From assembly GCF_900105785.1 (NCBI RefSeq), contig NZ_LT629799.1, positions 1,054,001 through 1,118,000 of the forward strand: a stretch of DNA of 64,000 nucleotides. Direction: 5' to 3'. The position numbers and the translations under genes are program-made. Positions 21,949-30,048 of this stretch are shown here, piece after piece. The first letter of the stretch is position 1. Each line of letters starts with the position of its first letter. The notes under the pieces are model-generated. The model did not search any database and had not been told where the DNA came from. It was given only the letters and a program-made list of their open reading frames with translations. Source of the stretch: Microlunatus sagamiharensis (GTDB taxonomy: Bacteria; Actinomycetota; Actinomycetes; Propionibacteriales; Propionibacteriaceae).

Positions 21949-22736
21949 GCCCTCGCAGCAAGCAGGGTGGCGGCGACCCCGCCGACGAGGGTCAGCGGCT
22001 GCAGAAGGTGCTGGCCCAGGCGGGCCTGGCTTCGCGCCGCGCGTCGGAGATCATGATCGACCAGGGCCGCGTCGAGGTGAACGGCCGCATCGTCACCGAG
22101 CAGGGCCGCCGGGTCGACCCCGAGCGCGACACCATCCGCGTCGACGGCTCGCGCATCCCGCCGCCCCGTCGGCACCGCTACATCGTGCTCAACAAGCCGC
22201 GCGGCTACGTCTCCACGCTGCACGACCCCGAGGGCCGCCCGACCATCGCCGACGCGGTCGTCGAGTCCGGGGCGAGCCACGCCCTGCTCAAGGAGCGGCT
22301 CTTCCACGTCGGGCGCCTCGACACCGACACCGAGGGCCTGATCCTGCTGACCAACGACGGCGACTTCGGGCACAAGCTCTCCCACCCGAGCTTCGAGATC
22401 GACAAGACCTACCTGGCCGAGGTCGAGGGCATCGTCAACGCCGTGACGCTGCAGCGGCTTCGCGACGGCATCACCCTCGACGACGGCCCCGTGCGCCCGC
22501 GCGGGCTCAAGGTCGTCTCGACGGTGGGCGGCAAGTCCCTGCTGCGCCTCACGCTGCACGAGGGCCGCAACCACATCGTGCGCCGTACGATGGACCACGT
22601 CGGGCACCCGGTCCGGCAGCTGTCCCGGATCGGCATCGGACCGGTGCGGCTCGGCACCCTCAAGGTGGGCCAGGTCCGCGACCTGACCTCCGAGGAGCTG
22701 GGCGCGTTGCTGGACCTCGTCGACGGCAGGCGGTAG
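21945..22736 (+). CDS. rluB: Pseudouridine synthase, RluB/RsuA type
   Basis: The 263-residue enzyme isomerises a uridine in 23S rRNA (RluB/E/F group) or 16S rRNA. It has an N-terminal S4 domain (about 19-66, [20 protein letters not shown]) and the catalytic domain with the RLDxxTEGL signature, [19 protein letters not shown], in which D126 is the nucleophile. KTYLAEVEG and [19 protein letters not shown] near 205-225 also fit. ATG 21945 overlaps scpB by 4 nt. In many actinobacteria the next genes are tyrA, cmk and der; here pafA follows after 29 bp instead, which is unusual. Confidence 0.92.
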   Translation: MSPRSKQGGGDPADEGQRLQKVLAQAGLASRRASEIMIDQGRVEVNGRIVTEQGRRVDPERDTIRVDGSRIPPPRRHRYIVLNKPRGYVSTLHDPEGRPTIADAVVESGASHALLKERLFHVGRLDTDTEGLILLTNDGDFGHKLSHPSFEIDKTYLAEVEGIVNAVTLQRLRDGITLDDGPVRPRGLKVVSTVGGKSLLRLTLHEGRNHIVRRTMDHVGHPVRQLSRIGIGPVRLGTLKVGQVRDLTSEELGALLDLVDGRR

Positions 22737-22765
22737 GTCCGCACGAGGGGAGCCTGATCCGGTCC

Positions 22766-24139
22766 ATGGATCGCCGCATCTACGGCCTGGAGACCGAGTA
22801 CGGAGTCGCCTGCACGTCGGGCGGCACCCGCCGGCTGACTCCTGACGAGGTCGCCCGCTACCTGTTCCGGCGCGTCGTGACGTGGGGGCGCAGCAGCAAC
22901 GTCTTCCTGCGCAACGGCTCGCGGATCTACCTCGACGTGGGCTCGCACCCCGAGTACGCGACCGCGGAGTGTGACGACCTCGTCCAGCTCATCAACCACG
23001 ACCGGGCCGGCGAGCGGATCCTCGAGGACCTGATCGTCGACGCCGAGCAGCGTCTGGCCAGCGAGAACATCGCCGGCGACATCTACCTGTTCAAGAACAA
23101 CACCGACAGCCACGGCAACAGCTACGGCTGCCACGAGAACTACCTGATCAGCCGGATCGGCGACTTCTCCAAGATCACCGACGTGCTGGTGCCGTTCCTC
23201 GTGTCGCGCCAGCTGATCTGCGGCGCGGGCAAGGTGCTGACCACGGCGCGGGGCGCGGAGTACAGCGTGAGCCAGCGCGCTGAGCACATCTGGGAGAGCG
23301 TCTCCTCGGCGACGACGCGCAGCCGCCCGATCATCAACACCCGCGACGAGCCGCACGCCGACCCGGAGCGCTACCGCCGCCTGCACGTGATCGTCGGCGA
23401 CTCCAACATGAGTGAGACGACCACGCTGCTCAAGGTGGGGTCGGCCGAGCTCGTGCTGCGCCTGGTCGAGGCGGGCGTGCCGATGCGCGACCTGGCCCTG
23501 GACAACCCGATCCGTGCGATCCGCGACATGAGCCGCGACCGGACCGGACAGGTCAAGGTCTCGCTGTCGAACGGCCGGCGCATCTCCGCGCTCGAGCTGC
23601 AGACCGAGTACTACGAGAAGGTCGCGGAGTTCGTCAGCCGGGAGAGCCTGCGCACCTCGACCGTCGACCGCGTCCTCGACCTGTGGGAGCGCACGCTGCG
23701 CGCGGTGTCCGAGGACAAGCTCGAGCTGATCGACACCGAGATCGACTGGGCGATCAAGCTCAAGCTTCTCGATCGCTACTCAGCCAAGCACCAGCTGTCG
23801 CTCGCCGACCCGCGCATCGCGCAGATCGACCTGGCCTACCACGACATCCGGCGGGGGAGGGGCCTCTTCTCCATCCTCGAGTCCCGGGGCGCGGCCGCCC
23901 GCGTCACGACCGAGCCGGCCGTCTTCCGGGCGAAGTCCGTGCCGCCGCAGACCACCCGCGCCAAGCTCCGCGGCGACTTCATCCGGGCCGCGCAGGACTG
24001 CCGCAGCGACTACACCGTCGACTGGGTGCACCTCAAGCTCAACGACCAGGCCCAGCGCACGGTGCTCTGCAAGGACCCCTTCGTCGCCACCGACGAGCGC
24101 GTCGACCGCCTGATCGCGAGCATGCGGCGGGCGTACTGA
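22766..24139 (+). CDS. pafA: Pup--protein ligase PafA
   Basis: PafA joins the C-terminal glutamate of Pup to substrate lysines using ATP, marking proteins for the mycobacterial-type proteasome. The 457-residue protein starts [14 protein letters not shown] (E9 and E11 in the Mg/ATP strand) and has the conserved [20 protein letters not shown] block with D57 in the position of the catalytic aspartate, [15 protein letters not shown] near 115-129 and [20 protein letters not shown] near 188-207. Length and motifs are canonical. An ATG with a weak GGGGAG Shine-Dalgarno is used. No dop, pup, prcA or prcB lies beside it in this window; the FKBP and pafBC genes downstream are usual neighbours. Confidence 0.95.
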   Translation: MDRRIYGLETEYGVACTSGGTRRLTPDEVARYLFRRVVTWGRSSNVFLRNGSRIYLDVGSHPEYATAECDDLVQLINHDRAGERILEDLIVDAEQRLASENIAGDIYLFKNNTDSHGNSYGCHENYLISRIGDFSKITDVLVPFLVSRQLICGAGKVLTTARGAEYSVSQRAEHIWESVSSATTRSRPIINTRDEPHADPERYRRLHVIVGDSNMSETTTLLKVGSAELVLRLVEAGVPMRDLALDNPIRAIRDMSRDRTGQVKVSLSNGRRISALELQTEYYEKVAEFVSRESLRTSTVDRVLDLWERTLRAVSEDKLELIDTEIDWAIKLKLLDRYSAKHQLSLADPRIAQIDLAYHDIRRGRGLFSILESRGAAARVTTEPAVFRAKSVPPQTTRAKLRGDFIRAAQDCRSDYTVDWVHLKLNDQAQRTVLCKDPFVATDERVDRLIASMRRAY

Positions 24140-24273
24140 GCACTCACGGCTGAGCGGCGGCAGCCCTCGCGGAGGCCGTTCGAGCTGGAGGTCGGCGGGT
24201 CCGTCGCCGTGGGCGGGGGCGCCTTCGTGACCCGGCGGCGGCGCGGGGACGACGCAGTCCGACCGGTGGCGAA

Positions 24274-24296
24274 CCCTTCGACAGGCTCAGGGAGCG
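24274..24296 (+). repeat. Dispersed repeat, single copy
   Basis: CCCTTCGACAGGCTCAGGG followed by AGCG, identical to the forward copy at 12748-12770. It lies in the 238-bp gap between pafA and the FKBP gene, about 70 bp upstream of the FKBP -10 element; otherwise the gap holds nothing I recognise. Confidence 0.65.
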
Positions 24297-24365
24297 TGCT
24301 CGCGCTCGACGACGTCGCCCCGGCGGCACCGTCTCGATGAACCCTCGCTCACAGGTGCGCCCCTG

Positions 24366-24371
24366 TAACCT
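24366..24371 (+). promoter_or_regulatory. -10 element, leaderless start of FKBP gene
   Basis: TAACCT, 6-nt spacer, GTG 24378. Confidence 0.55.
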
Positions 24372-24377
24372 CGCCGC

Positions 24378-25412
24378 GTGCGAAACCGACGCCTCCCCCT
24401 GACCCGGGTCCTCGTGGGCCTCGGGCTCAGCGCCGTGCTGCTCACCCTCGGCGCCTGCGGCGACGACGGCGACCCCGCCGCGAGCGCGAGCCCGGCCCCG
24501 TCCGCCTCCGCGTCCGACAGCGCGAGCGCGTCGCCGTCGGCGAGCCCGAGCCCGTCGGCCAGCGTCACCCCGTCGAAGAACTTCGCCGACGTCAAGGTCG
24601 AGGGCGGCTACGGCAAGACGCCGAAGGTCACGGTCAAGTCGCCGTGGGCCATCGACCAGACGCGCGCCGAGGTCCTCCAGGCCAACGACAAGGGCGCCGT
24701 CGTGCAGCCCGGGTCGACGGTCGAGGTGAACTACTACGGCGTCAACGGGCGCACCGGCAAGAAGTTCGACGACTCCTTCAGCCGCGGCCAGTCGATCGCC
24801 TTCCCGCTCGACCAGGTGGTGCCCGGCTTCAGCAAGGGCCTGCAGGGCCAGCACCAGGGCAGCCGCGTGCTCATCGCGATGCCCGGCTCCGACGGGTACG
24901 ACGCGAGCGGCGGCAGCCCCCAGGCCGGCATCAACGTCGGCGACACGCTGATCTTCGTCGTCGACATCGTCGCCGTGCCGCTGACCGGTCCCGAGGGCAC
25001 CGCGGTCACGCCGAAGGCGGGCCTGCCCACCGTGGCCGAGACCGACGGCAAGCCCGTCGTGACCGTGCCCAAGACCGACCCGCCCAAGGACCTCGTGGTC
25101 CAGCCGCTCATCGAGGGCAAGGGCCAGAAGGTCGGCAAGGCCGACTCGGTGACGATCAACTACACCTGGGTCGACTGGAGCAGCGGCGAGGTCCTCGAGC
25201 AGACGTACGGCGCCAAGCCGGCGACCGCTCAGCTGGCCTCGCTCGTCCCCGGCCTGCAGCAGGGCCTCGTGGGCCAGAAGGTCGGCAGCCGCGTGATGGT
25301 CGTCGTGCCGCCGGCGCAGGGCTACCCGCAGGGCAACGCGACGCCGAAGGTCAACCCGGGCGACACGCTCGTCTTCGTCGTCGACATCCTCTTCACCTCG
25401 GCCGCCGGCTAG
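24378..25412 (+). CDS. Lipoprotein with two FKBP-type PPIase domains
   Basis: This 344-residue exported lipoprotein has a basic N-terminus, a hydrophobic stretch and a lipobox LGAC with C27 as the lipidation site. An Ala/Ser/Pro linker (about 34-65) probably spans the wall. Two FK506-binding domains follow: about 112-200 (VNYYGVNGRTGKKFDDSF, VPGFSKGLQGQHQGSR, GDTLIFVVDIV) and about 255-342 (INYTWVDWSSGEVLEQTYG, VPGLQQGLVGQKVGSR, GDTLVFVVDIL). The second lacks some active-site aromatics, so one domain may be structural. It should assist folding of exported proteins outside the membrane. An FKBP gene at this point between pafA and pafB is standard in actinobacteria. The leaderless -10 fixes GTG 24378. 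Confidence 0.9.
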   Translation: MRNRRLPLTRVLVGLGLSAVLLTLGACGDDGDPAASASPAPSASASDSASASPSASPSPSASVTPSKNFADVKVEGGYGKTPKVTVKSPWAIDQTRAEVLQANDKGAVVQPGSTVEVNYYGVNGRTGKKFDDSFSRGQSIAFPLDQVVPGFSKGLQGQHQGSRVLIAMPGSDGYDASGGSPQAGINVGDTLIFVVDIVAVPLTGPEGTAVTPKAGLPTVAETDGKPVVTVPKTDPPKDLVVQPLIEGKGQKVGKADSVTINYTWVDWSSGEVLEQTYGAKPATAQLASLVPGLQQGLVGQKVGSRVMVVVPPAQGYPQGNATPKVNPGDTLVFVVDILFTSAAG

Positions 25413-25428
25413 CCCGCGGCCGCGGCCC

Positions 25429-25914
25429 TCAGCGGGGGAGGAGCGCCTTCTCCGCGAAGTACGTGGCGTGCGGGTTGGCGTTGAAGTTCTCGATCTCGAC
25501 GTAGCCCGTGCTCTCGTAGATGTGCCGCGCGTCGTGCTGGCGCGAGCCGGTGTCGAGCCGGGCGACGCGGTAGCCGCGCCGGCGGGCCTCCTCCTCGAGG
25601 AAGGCGAGCATGCGCCGGGCGATCCCGTGCCCGCGCAGCGCGGGGACCACGTACATCCGCTTGATCTCGCAGGCGCCCTCGTCGGGCAGCTGCTTGATCC
25701 CGCCGCAGCAGGCGGCTGCCCCGTCGACGTAGCCGACCCAGAAGCCGCCGCCGGGCGGGCCGAGCTCGGCCGGGCCCGCCTTGGGCATGCCCGGCCCGTT
25801 CTGCTCCAGGCCGTCGTAGAGGACCGCGATCTCGGCCGCCATCGCCCAGAACAGCGTCTCGCCGTCGCCCTCGTCGACCCGCGCCGGGCGGAACTCCACC
25901 TCTGCCACGCTCAC
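25429..25914 (-). CDS. GNAT-family N-acetyltransferase
   Basis: The 161-residue protein carries the GNAT core: EIKRMYVVPALRGHGIARRM (about 91-110) holds beta4 and the acetyl-CoA pyrophosphate loop R-G-x-G-I-A, followed by LAFLEEEARRRGYRVARLDTG and a C-terminal YESTGYVEIENFN stretch. The substrate is unknown. The GTG at 25914 is chosen over earlier in-frame codons because TAGCGT lies 7 nt before it on the minus strand. It is transcribed away from the FKBP gene end-on (16 bp between stops) and lies just downstream of the DUF3866 gene. Confidence 0.82.
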   Translation of the reverse strand: MSVAEVEFRPARVDEGDGETLFWAMAAEIAVLYDGLEQNGPGMPKAGPAELGPPGGGFWVGYVDGAAACCGGIKQLPDEGACEIKRMYVVPALRGHGIARRMLAFLEEEARRRGYRVARLDTGSRQHDARHIYESTGYVEIENFNANPHATYFAEKALLPR

Positions 25915-25921
25915 CGGCCCG

Positions 25922-25927
25922 ACGCTA
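25922..25927 (-). promoter_or_regulatory. -10 element of the GNAT gene, built on a stop codon
   Basis: On the minus strand TAGCGT precedes GTG 25914 by 7 nt. Its TAG (25927-25925) is the stop codon of the DUF3866 gene. Confidence 0.5.
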
Positions 25928-27079
25928 GCGGGCGGCGCCCGCACCCTCGTCCACCAGCGCCGCGGCGTGCCGTCCCGCGGCGGCCGCGGCGAGGAAGTAC
26001 GCGGGGTCGCCGTCCAGCCCGCGCCCCATCGTCGTCATGCGCAGCGGGGCCGCGAGGAGCGCGTCGTCGAGACCGTCGAGCGGCACCCGCACGAGCCGGT
26101 GCCCGGTCGGCCCGGCCAGCCCCGCCGCCGCGTCGTCCACGGCGGCCGCCATCGCGACCACCTCGGCCAGCCCCTCGATTCCGTGCAACCTCCCCGCTCC
26201 GGCGAGGTCGGGCACGGCGACGTCGGCGGGGCGCAGGGCCACCCGCCCGTACGCGGTGAGGCTGTGGTGCGAGACGCCGCGGTGCCGTGGGCGGGCGTCG
26301 GCGCCGGAGACCCGCAGGCTCGCCACGGCCCGGCCGGCGAGGGTGTCCACGGCGTTGACCGCCTCGCCCGCGCCGACGCCGGAGAAGCCCCAGCGGGTCC
26401 CGGTTCCGAGGTTGCCGGGACCCTGGGTGACGACAACGACGTCGGCCACGAGTGCGAGCCGGGCCGCGAGGAGCCCGGAGTGCACGCTGACCGCCTCGAG
26501 GTCGCCGCCGAAGGACTGCCCGACCGTCACCGTCGCGGCCAGCAGACCCGCGTCGCGGAGCTGGGCCACGGCCCGCGAGAAGGCGATGGGCAGCGCGCCC
26601 TGGTCGCTCATCACGTAGACCACGCGGGTGCCGGGCCGGTCGTGGGCGATCGCGAGCAGGGTGGGGGTGAGCGCGGAGTGCAGGTCGGCGACGACGACGG
26701 GCAGTCCGTCGAGCGAGTCGGCGTCGGCGAGCAGGTCGTGGTGCGGCGAGCCCTGCTCGTCCGCGCCCGCGACCATCGCCTGCAGCGGCAGGTAGCGGGC
26801 CTTGACCAGGTGACCGGCGGGCTGCGGCGGCTGGGCGCCGACCGTCCCGTCCGCGCCGAGGGCGGCGACCACGAGGGCGTAGCCGCCGGTGCCCAGCCCG
26901 CGGTCGAGGGCGGCGACGTTCAGCAGGACGCGGTCGCCGACCTCCGGAGCGGCCATCAGGTCGGTGTACGCGAGCGCGCGGACGCCGGTGCCGGTGTCGT
27001 CGCGGCGCACGTCCAGCTCGACCGCTCCCCGCCAGCCGCCACGCACGCCGGTCACGCCGCCCGAGGCCCACACGATCAC
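25925..27079 (-). CDS. DUF3866-family protein
   Basis: This 384-residue, soluble protein matches my recollection of DUF3866, a family of unknown function often found near the paf genes. Visible conserved-looking stretches: VLLNVAALDRGLGTGGYALV near 52-71, HLVKARYLPLQAMV near 89, HDRPGTRVVYVMSDQGALPIA near 146, VTVGQSFGGDLEAVSVHSGL near 184 and VVVTQGPGNLGTGTRWGFSG near 215. The GQSFGGDLEAV and GPGNLGTGT segments look like phosphate- or nucleotide-binding loops, but no reaction can be assigned. The GTG at 27079 is supported by a minus-strand TAGGGT 7 nt upstream. It is divergent from the VOC gene. Confidence 0.75.
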   Translation of the reverse strand: MIVWASGGVTGVRGGWRGAVELDVRRDDTGTGVRALAYTDLMAAPEVGDRVLLNVAALDRGLGTGGYALVVAALGADGTVGAQPPQPAGHLVKARYLPLQAMVAGADEQGSPHHDLLADADSLDGLPVVVADLHSALTPTLLAIAHDRPGTRVVYVMSDQGALPIAFSRAVAQLRDAGLLAATVTVGQSFGGDLEAVSVHSGLLAARLALVADVVVVTQGPGNLGTGTRWGFSGVGAGEAVNAVDTLAGRAVASLRVSGADARPRHRGVSHHSLTAYGRVALRPADVAVPDLAGAGRLHGIEGLAEVVAMAAAVDDAAAGLAGPTGHRLVRVPLDGLDDALLAAPLRMTTMGRGLDGDPAYFLAAAAAGRHAAALVDEGAGAAR

Positions 27080-27086
27080 CCGCCCG

Positions 27087-27092
27087 ACCCTA
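27087..27092 (-). promoter_or_regulatory. -10 element, leaderless start of DUF3866 gene
   Basis: Minus-strand TAGGGT, 7-nt spacer, GTG 27079. It is back to back with the VOC promoter, 40 bp away. Confidence 0.5.
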
Positions 27093-27132
27093 GAGGTCCG
27101 TCGACCGGTGTGAGGCTGTCGGTGCCCGCCGC

Positions 27133-27138
27133 TAGCGT
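27133..27138 (+). promoter_or_regulatory. -10 element, leaderless start of VOC gene
   Basis: TAGCGT, 6-nt spacer, ATG 27145. Confidence 0.6.
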
Positions 27139-27144
27139 CGGCCC

Positions 27145-27585
27145 ATGACGATCCGTGAGGTCCAGGTCACGTTCGACTGCGCGGGGCCGGACGCGCTCGC
27201 CGACTTCTGGTGCGCGGTGCTCGGCTACGACAAGCAGCCGCCGCCCGCCGGCTTCGACAGCTGGGACGCCGCCCTCGACGCCTGGGGCGTGCCCGCCGAG
27301 GAGCGCGACTCCCGCTCCGCGGCTGTCCCGCCCGAGGGCGAGACCGGTCCGCGGCTGTTCTTCCAGCGCGTCCCCGAGCCCAAGACGGTGAAGAACCGCG
27401 TCCACCTCGACGTCCGCGCCGCGCCGGGCCTCAGCGGCGCCGAGCGCGCGGACGCCCTGGAGGCCGAGGCCGCCCGCCTCGTCGCCCTCGGCGCCACCGT
27501 CGTCCGCCGCCTCGAGGCCGACGGCATGGACGAGGCGGTCATCGTGGTGCAGGACCCGGAGGGCAACGAGTTCTGCCTCGACTGA
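27145..27585 (+). CDS. VOC/glyoxalase-like protein
   Basis: The 146-residue protein has the glyoxalase/bleomycin-resistance fold, in the subgroup with the DFWCAVLGYDK opening (about 20-30) and the closing VQDPEGNEFCLD (about 135-146). A middle segment FFQRVPEPKTVKNRVHLDV carries the paired-strand His that usually binds metal. These proteins bind or isomerise small ligands; no specific substrate can be inferred. It is a single gene with its own leaderless promoter, divergent from DUF3866 and upstream of pafB. Confidence 0.85.
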   Translation: MTIREVQVTFDCAGPDALADFWCAVLGYDKQPPPAGFDSWDAALDAWGVPAEERDSRSAAVPPEGETGPRLFFQRVPEPKTVKNRVHLDVRAAPGLSGAERADALEAEAARLVALGATVVRRLEADGMDEAVIVVQDPEGNEFCLD

Positions 27586-27648
27586 GCGGCCCGACGCCAC
27601 CACGGCTCGCCGAGAGCGGAATCGCACGGGTGGTCGAGTCGGCCGTAG

Positions 27649-27654
27649 TAGTTT
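27649..27654 (+). promoter_or_regulatory. Possible pafB promoter
   Basis: TAGTTT lies in a locally AT-richer stretch (GTAGTAGTTTCATCAC). Transcription from here would begin near 27661 and give pafB a 5' UTR of about 160 nt that contains the whole structured element at 27699-27789. No confident -35 or PafBC/LexA operator could be picked out. Confidence 0.35.
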
Positions 27655-27698
27655 CATCACTCGCCCGAAGGACGGACCGCCGTCGACCCGGCCAGCGC

Positions 27699-27789
27699 CG
27701 GATCCTGCGCCGGTGTCTGGACGACGAGCCGACGAACACGCTTTTCGTTCGTCGGCGAGGAGGAAGACACCGGACCAGAGCAGGATCCG
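27699..27789 (+). ncRNA. Structured leader element, copy C (upstream of pafB)
   Basis: Three stacked perfect stems: GGATCCTGC 27700-27708 with GCAGGATCC 27780-27788; CCGGTGTCT 27710-27718 with AGACACCGG 27765-27773; GCCGACGAAC 27728-27737 with GTTCGTCGGC 27747-27756. The apical loop is ACGCTTTTC. The 5' internal-loop strand is GGACGACGA and the 3' strand is GAGGAGGA; 6 unpaired nt (ACCAGA) lie between stems 1 and 2 on the 3' side only. It lies 32 nt before the pafB ATG. Two related copies are at 29791-29910 and 29921-30040 with different stem sequences that still pair. It could be a cis-regulatory RNA or a palindromic DNA repeat; no known class is recognised. Confidence 0.6.
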
Positions 27790-27820
27790 CGTCCGAGCGG
27801 AGCGAGGACAGAGGACACGT

Positions 27821-28795
27821 ATGGCACCGCGCAAGACCGAGCGCATCGTGAACCTCACGATCGCGCTCCTGGTCGCCGGTCGCTACCTGCCCAAGACGCG
27901 GATCCGGGAGCTGGTCGAGGGCTACCACGGGCTGACCGACGCGGCCTTCGAGCGGACGTTCGAGCGGGACAAGGACGAGCTGCGCGAGCTCGGCGTGCCG
28001 ATCGAGGTCGGCGGCTACGACCCCCTGTTCGACGACGAGGCGGGCTACCGGATCCTGCCCAGCGAGTTCTCGCTGCCGCCGATCGAGCTCGACGCCGAGG
28101 AGGCGTCGGTGGTCGGCGTGGCGGCGCGGGTGTGGCAGCACGCGAGCATGGCCTCCTCGACCCAGAGCGCGATGACCAAGCTGCGCGCGGCCGGCGTCGA
28201 GCCGGACCCCTCCGCGCTGGCCGCGCTGGAGCCGTCGGTGCAGGCGACCGAGGCGGCCTTCGGGCCGCTGTGGAACGCGGTCCTCGAGCGCGTCCGGGTG
28301 CGCTTCACCTACCGCGACGGCAGCCTGCGCACCCTCGAGCCGTGGGGCCTGACCTCGCGCCGGGGGCGTTGGTACGTGGTCGGGCGCGACGTCGACCGCG
28401 AGGCCACGCGGATGTTCAAGCTCTCGCGCATCGGCGACGTGCCCGTGGCGGTGTCCCGGCCCGGAGCGTTCGAGGCGCCCGAGGGCCTCGACCTGCGGAC
28501 GCTGGCCGCCAAGCTCGACCCCCAGGAGGCCACGGCCGAGGCGCTGCTGGCGGTCCGGACCGGCAAGGCCCCGTCGCTGACCCGGCGTGGCCGGCGGGAG
28601 GGCACGTCCGACCTCGCGTGGGCCGCCGGCGGCCGTGAGGGCTGGTGGGTCGGCTACGGCAGCCTGCCGGGCATGGCCGAGGAGGTCGCCGGCCACGGGG
28701 CCGACGTGCTGGTCGTCGAGCCCGTCGAGCTGCGCGAGGCGGTCGTCGGGCGGCTGCGCGAGGTCGCGGCACGCGCCGGGGCGGTGGCGCGGTGA
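27821..28795 (+). CDS. pafB: PafB, WYL-domain transcriptional regulator
   Basis: PafB forms with PafC a heterodimeric activator of LexA/RecA-independent DNA-damage genes (shown in mycobacteria). The 324-residue protein has an N-terminal winged helix (about 1-60, ERTFERDKDELRELGVPIEV), a WYL domain (about 145-215: VRFTYRDGSLRTLEPWGL, GRWYVVGRDVDREATRMFKLSRI, where the family motif lies) and a C-terminal WCX domain. ATG 27821 is chosen because it gives the conserved start MAPRKTERIVNLTIALLV and follows GAGGAC; the open frame upstream runs through the structured element. The stop overlaps pafC by 4 nt. It is probably regulated through the long leader. Confidence 0.93.
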   Translation: MAPRKTERIVNLTIALLVAGRYLPKTRIRELVEGYHGLTDAAFERTFERDKDELRELGVPIEVGGYDPLFDDEAGYRILPSEFSLPPIELDAEEASVVGVAARVWQHASMASSTQSAMTKLRAAGVEPDPSALAALEPSVQATEAAFGPLWNAVLERVRVRFTYRDGSLRTLEPWGLTSRRGRWYVVGRDVDREATRMFKLSRIGDVPVAVSRPGAFEAPEGLDLRTLAAKLDPQEATAEALLAVRTGKAPSLTRRGRREGTSDLAWAAGGREGWWVGYGSLPGMAEEVAGHGADVLVVEPVELREAVVGRLREVAARAGAVAR

Positions 28796-29754
28796 CGAGC
28801 CAGGCGCAGGTGCGCCGGCTGCTCAGCCTCGTGCCGTACCTCCGCGAGCACGACGGCGCGGCCGTCGCCGACGTGGCCGCGGCGTTCGGGGTCAGCCCGA
28901 AGACGCTGCGCGCCGACCTGAACGTGCTGTGGATGTGCGGCATGCCGGGGCTGTCGCCGGGCGACCTCATCGACATCGACATGGACGCGGTCGACGGCGA
29001 GGGCGTCATCCACCTCAGCAACGCCGACTACCTCACCCGGCCGCTGCGCCTCACCGCCGACGAGGCGCTGGCCCTCGTGCTGGCCCTGCGGACGCTCCGC
29101 GAGATCGCCGGACCGGACCAGCGCGCCGCGACCGACCGCGCGCTGGCCAAGCTCGAGGGGGCGGCGCAGGCCACGCCGACGGGGTCGGCGTCGGTCGCCG
29201 TGACCTCCGCGACCGAGGACGTGCGGGCGACGCTGGCCGACGCGCTGCAGCGCGGCCGGCGCCTCGACCTCACCTACGACACGGCGACGCGCGACGAGAC
29301 GACGCAGCGCTCCGTCGACCCGCTGCGGCTCTTCGTCCTCGACGGCTTCGGCTACCTCGAGGCGTGGTGCTACCGCGCGGAGGGCCTGCGGACGTTCCGG
29401 CTCGACCGCATCGCCGACGCGGCGGTGACCGACGTGGCGGTGGAGAAGCACGACGTCGAGCTCGCCGACCTGAGCGCCGGCTGGTTCGCCGGGCTGGCCG
29501 ACGCACCCGTCGTGACCCTCGAGCTGGCCCGTGAGGCGGCCTGGGTCGCCGAGTACTACCCGACCGAGACCACCGCGCCCGGACCCGATGGCGGCGTCGT
29601 CGCCACGTTCCGCGTCACCGACCCCGCCTGGCTGCGCCACCTGCTGCTGCGCCTCGGCGGCTCCGCCCGTGTCCTGTCCCCGTCCGGCGCGGGCGACGCC
29701 GCCGCCGAGGCGGCGCAGGAGGCCCTGGCGGCGTACGAGTCCGTCGGCCTCTGA
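28792..29754 (+). CDS. pafC: PafC, WYL-domain transcriptional regulator
   Basis: This is the second subunit of the PafBC DNA-damage activator. The 320-residue protein has an N-terminal winged helix (residues about 1-60, RRLLSLVPYLREHDGAAVAD, SPKTLRADLNVLWMCG), then a WYL domain (about 155-225: LDLTYDTATRDETTQRSVDP, GFGYLEAWCYRAEGLRTFRL, DRI) and a WCX domain (about 240-320). GTG 28792 overlaps the pafB stop by 4 nt. The stop is followed within 40 nt by the first copy of the tandem structured repeat. Confidence 0.93.
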   Translation: MTSQAQVRRLLSLVPYLREHDGAAVADVAAAFGVSPKTLRADLNVLWMCGMPGLSPGDLIDIDMDAVDGEGVIHLSNADYLTRPLRLTADEALALVLALRTLREIAGPDQRAATDRALAKLEGAAQATPTGSASVAVTSATEDVRATLADALQRGRRLDLTYDTATRDETTQRSVDPLRLFVLDGFGYLEAWCYRAEGLRTFRLDRIADAAVTDVAVEKHDVELADLSAGWFAGLADAPVVTLELAREAAWVAEYYPTETTAPGPDGGVVATFRVTDPAWLRHLLLRLGGSARVLSPSGAGDAAAEAAQEALAAYESVGL

Positions 29755-29790
29755 GCACGAGGGTGCGCTCCGCGCTCGGCCACGTGCCGC

Positions 29791-29910
29791 GAGCGTCGGG
29801 GACCGGGCGCCGGTCTGCCTGGACGACCGATCGGGGGCGACATGCTTTTCGTCGTCCCTGGGAGGGAGGAAGGCGGATCGTGTCAGCGCGCGGTGCGCGA
29901 GACGGCGAGA
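29791..29910 (+). ncRNA. Structured repeat, copy A (tandem pair)
   Basis: A 120-bp unit differing from copy B at only three positions. Stem 2: CGGTCTGCCT 29811-29820 with AGGCGGATCG 29871-29880 (10 bp, two G-U). Stem 3: GGGGCGAC 29834-29841 with GTCGTCCC 29851-29858 (one G-U), apical loop ATGCTTTTC. Stem 1: ACCGGGCGC 29802-29810 with GCGCGCGGT 29886-29894, one mismatch, and 5 unpaired nt (TGTCA) between stems 1 and 2 on the 3' side. The internal-loop strands are GGACGACCGATC and TGGGAGGGAGGA. The architecture matches copy C at 27699. Confidence 0.6.
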
Positions 29911-29920
29911 GCACGCTGTC

Positions 29921-30040
29921 GAGCGTCGGGGACCGCGCGCCGGTCTGCCTGGACGACCGAGCAGGGGCGACATGCTTTTCGTCGTCCCTGGGAGGGAGGA
30001 AGGCGGATCGTGTCAGCGCGCGGTGCGCGAGACGGCGAGA
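29921..30040 (+). ncRNA. Structured repeat, copy B (tandem pair)
   Basis: Second 120-bp unit, 10 bp after copy A. Stem 1 is perfect here: ACCGCGCGC 29932-29940 with GCGCGCGGT 30016-30024. Stem 2: CGGTCTGCCT 29941-29950 with AGGCGGATCG 30001-30010. Stem 3: GGGGCGAC 29964-29971 with GTCGTCCC 29981-29988, loop ATGCTTTTC. The unit ends 8 nt before the GTG of the small membrane gene at 30049, so it would sit in that gene's leader. Confidence 0.6.
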
Positions 30041-30048
30041 ATGGGCGC

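Noticed and set aside
29791-30040. CRISPR array
   Set aside because: Only two 120-bp units with a 10-bp spacer; repeat and spacer sizes do not fit, and no cas gene is present.
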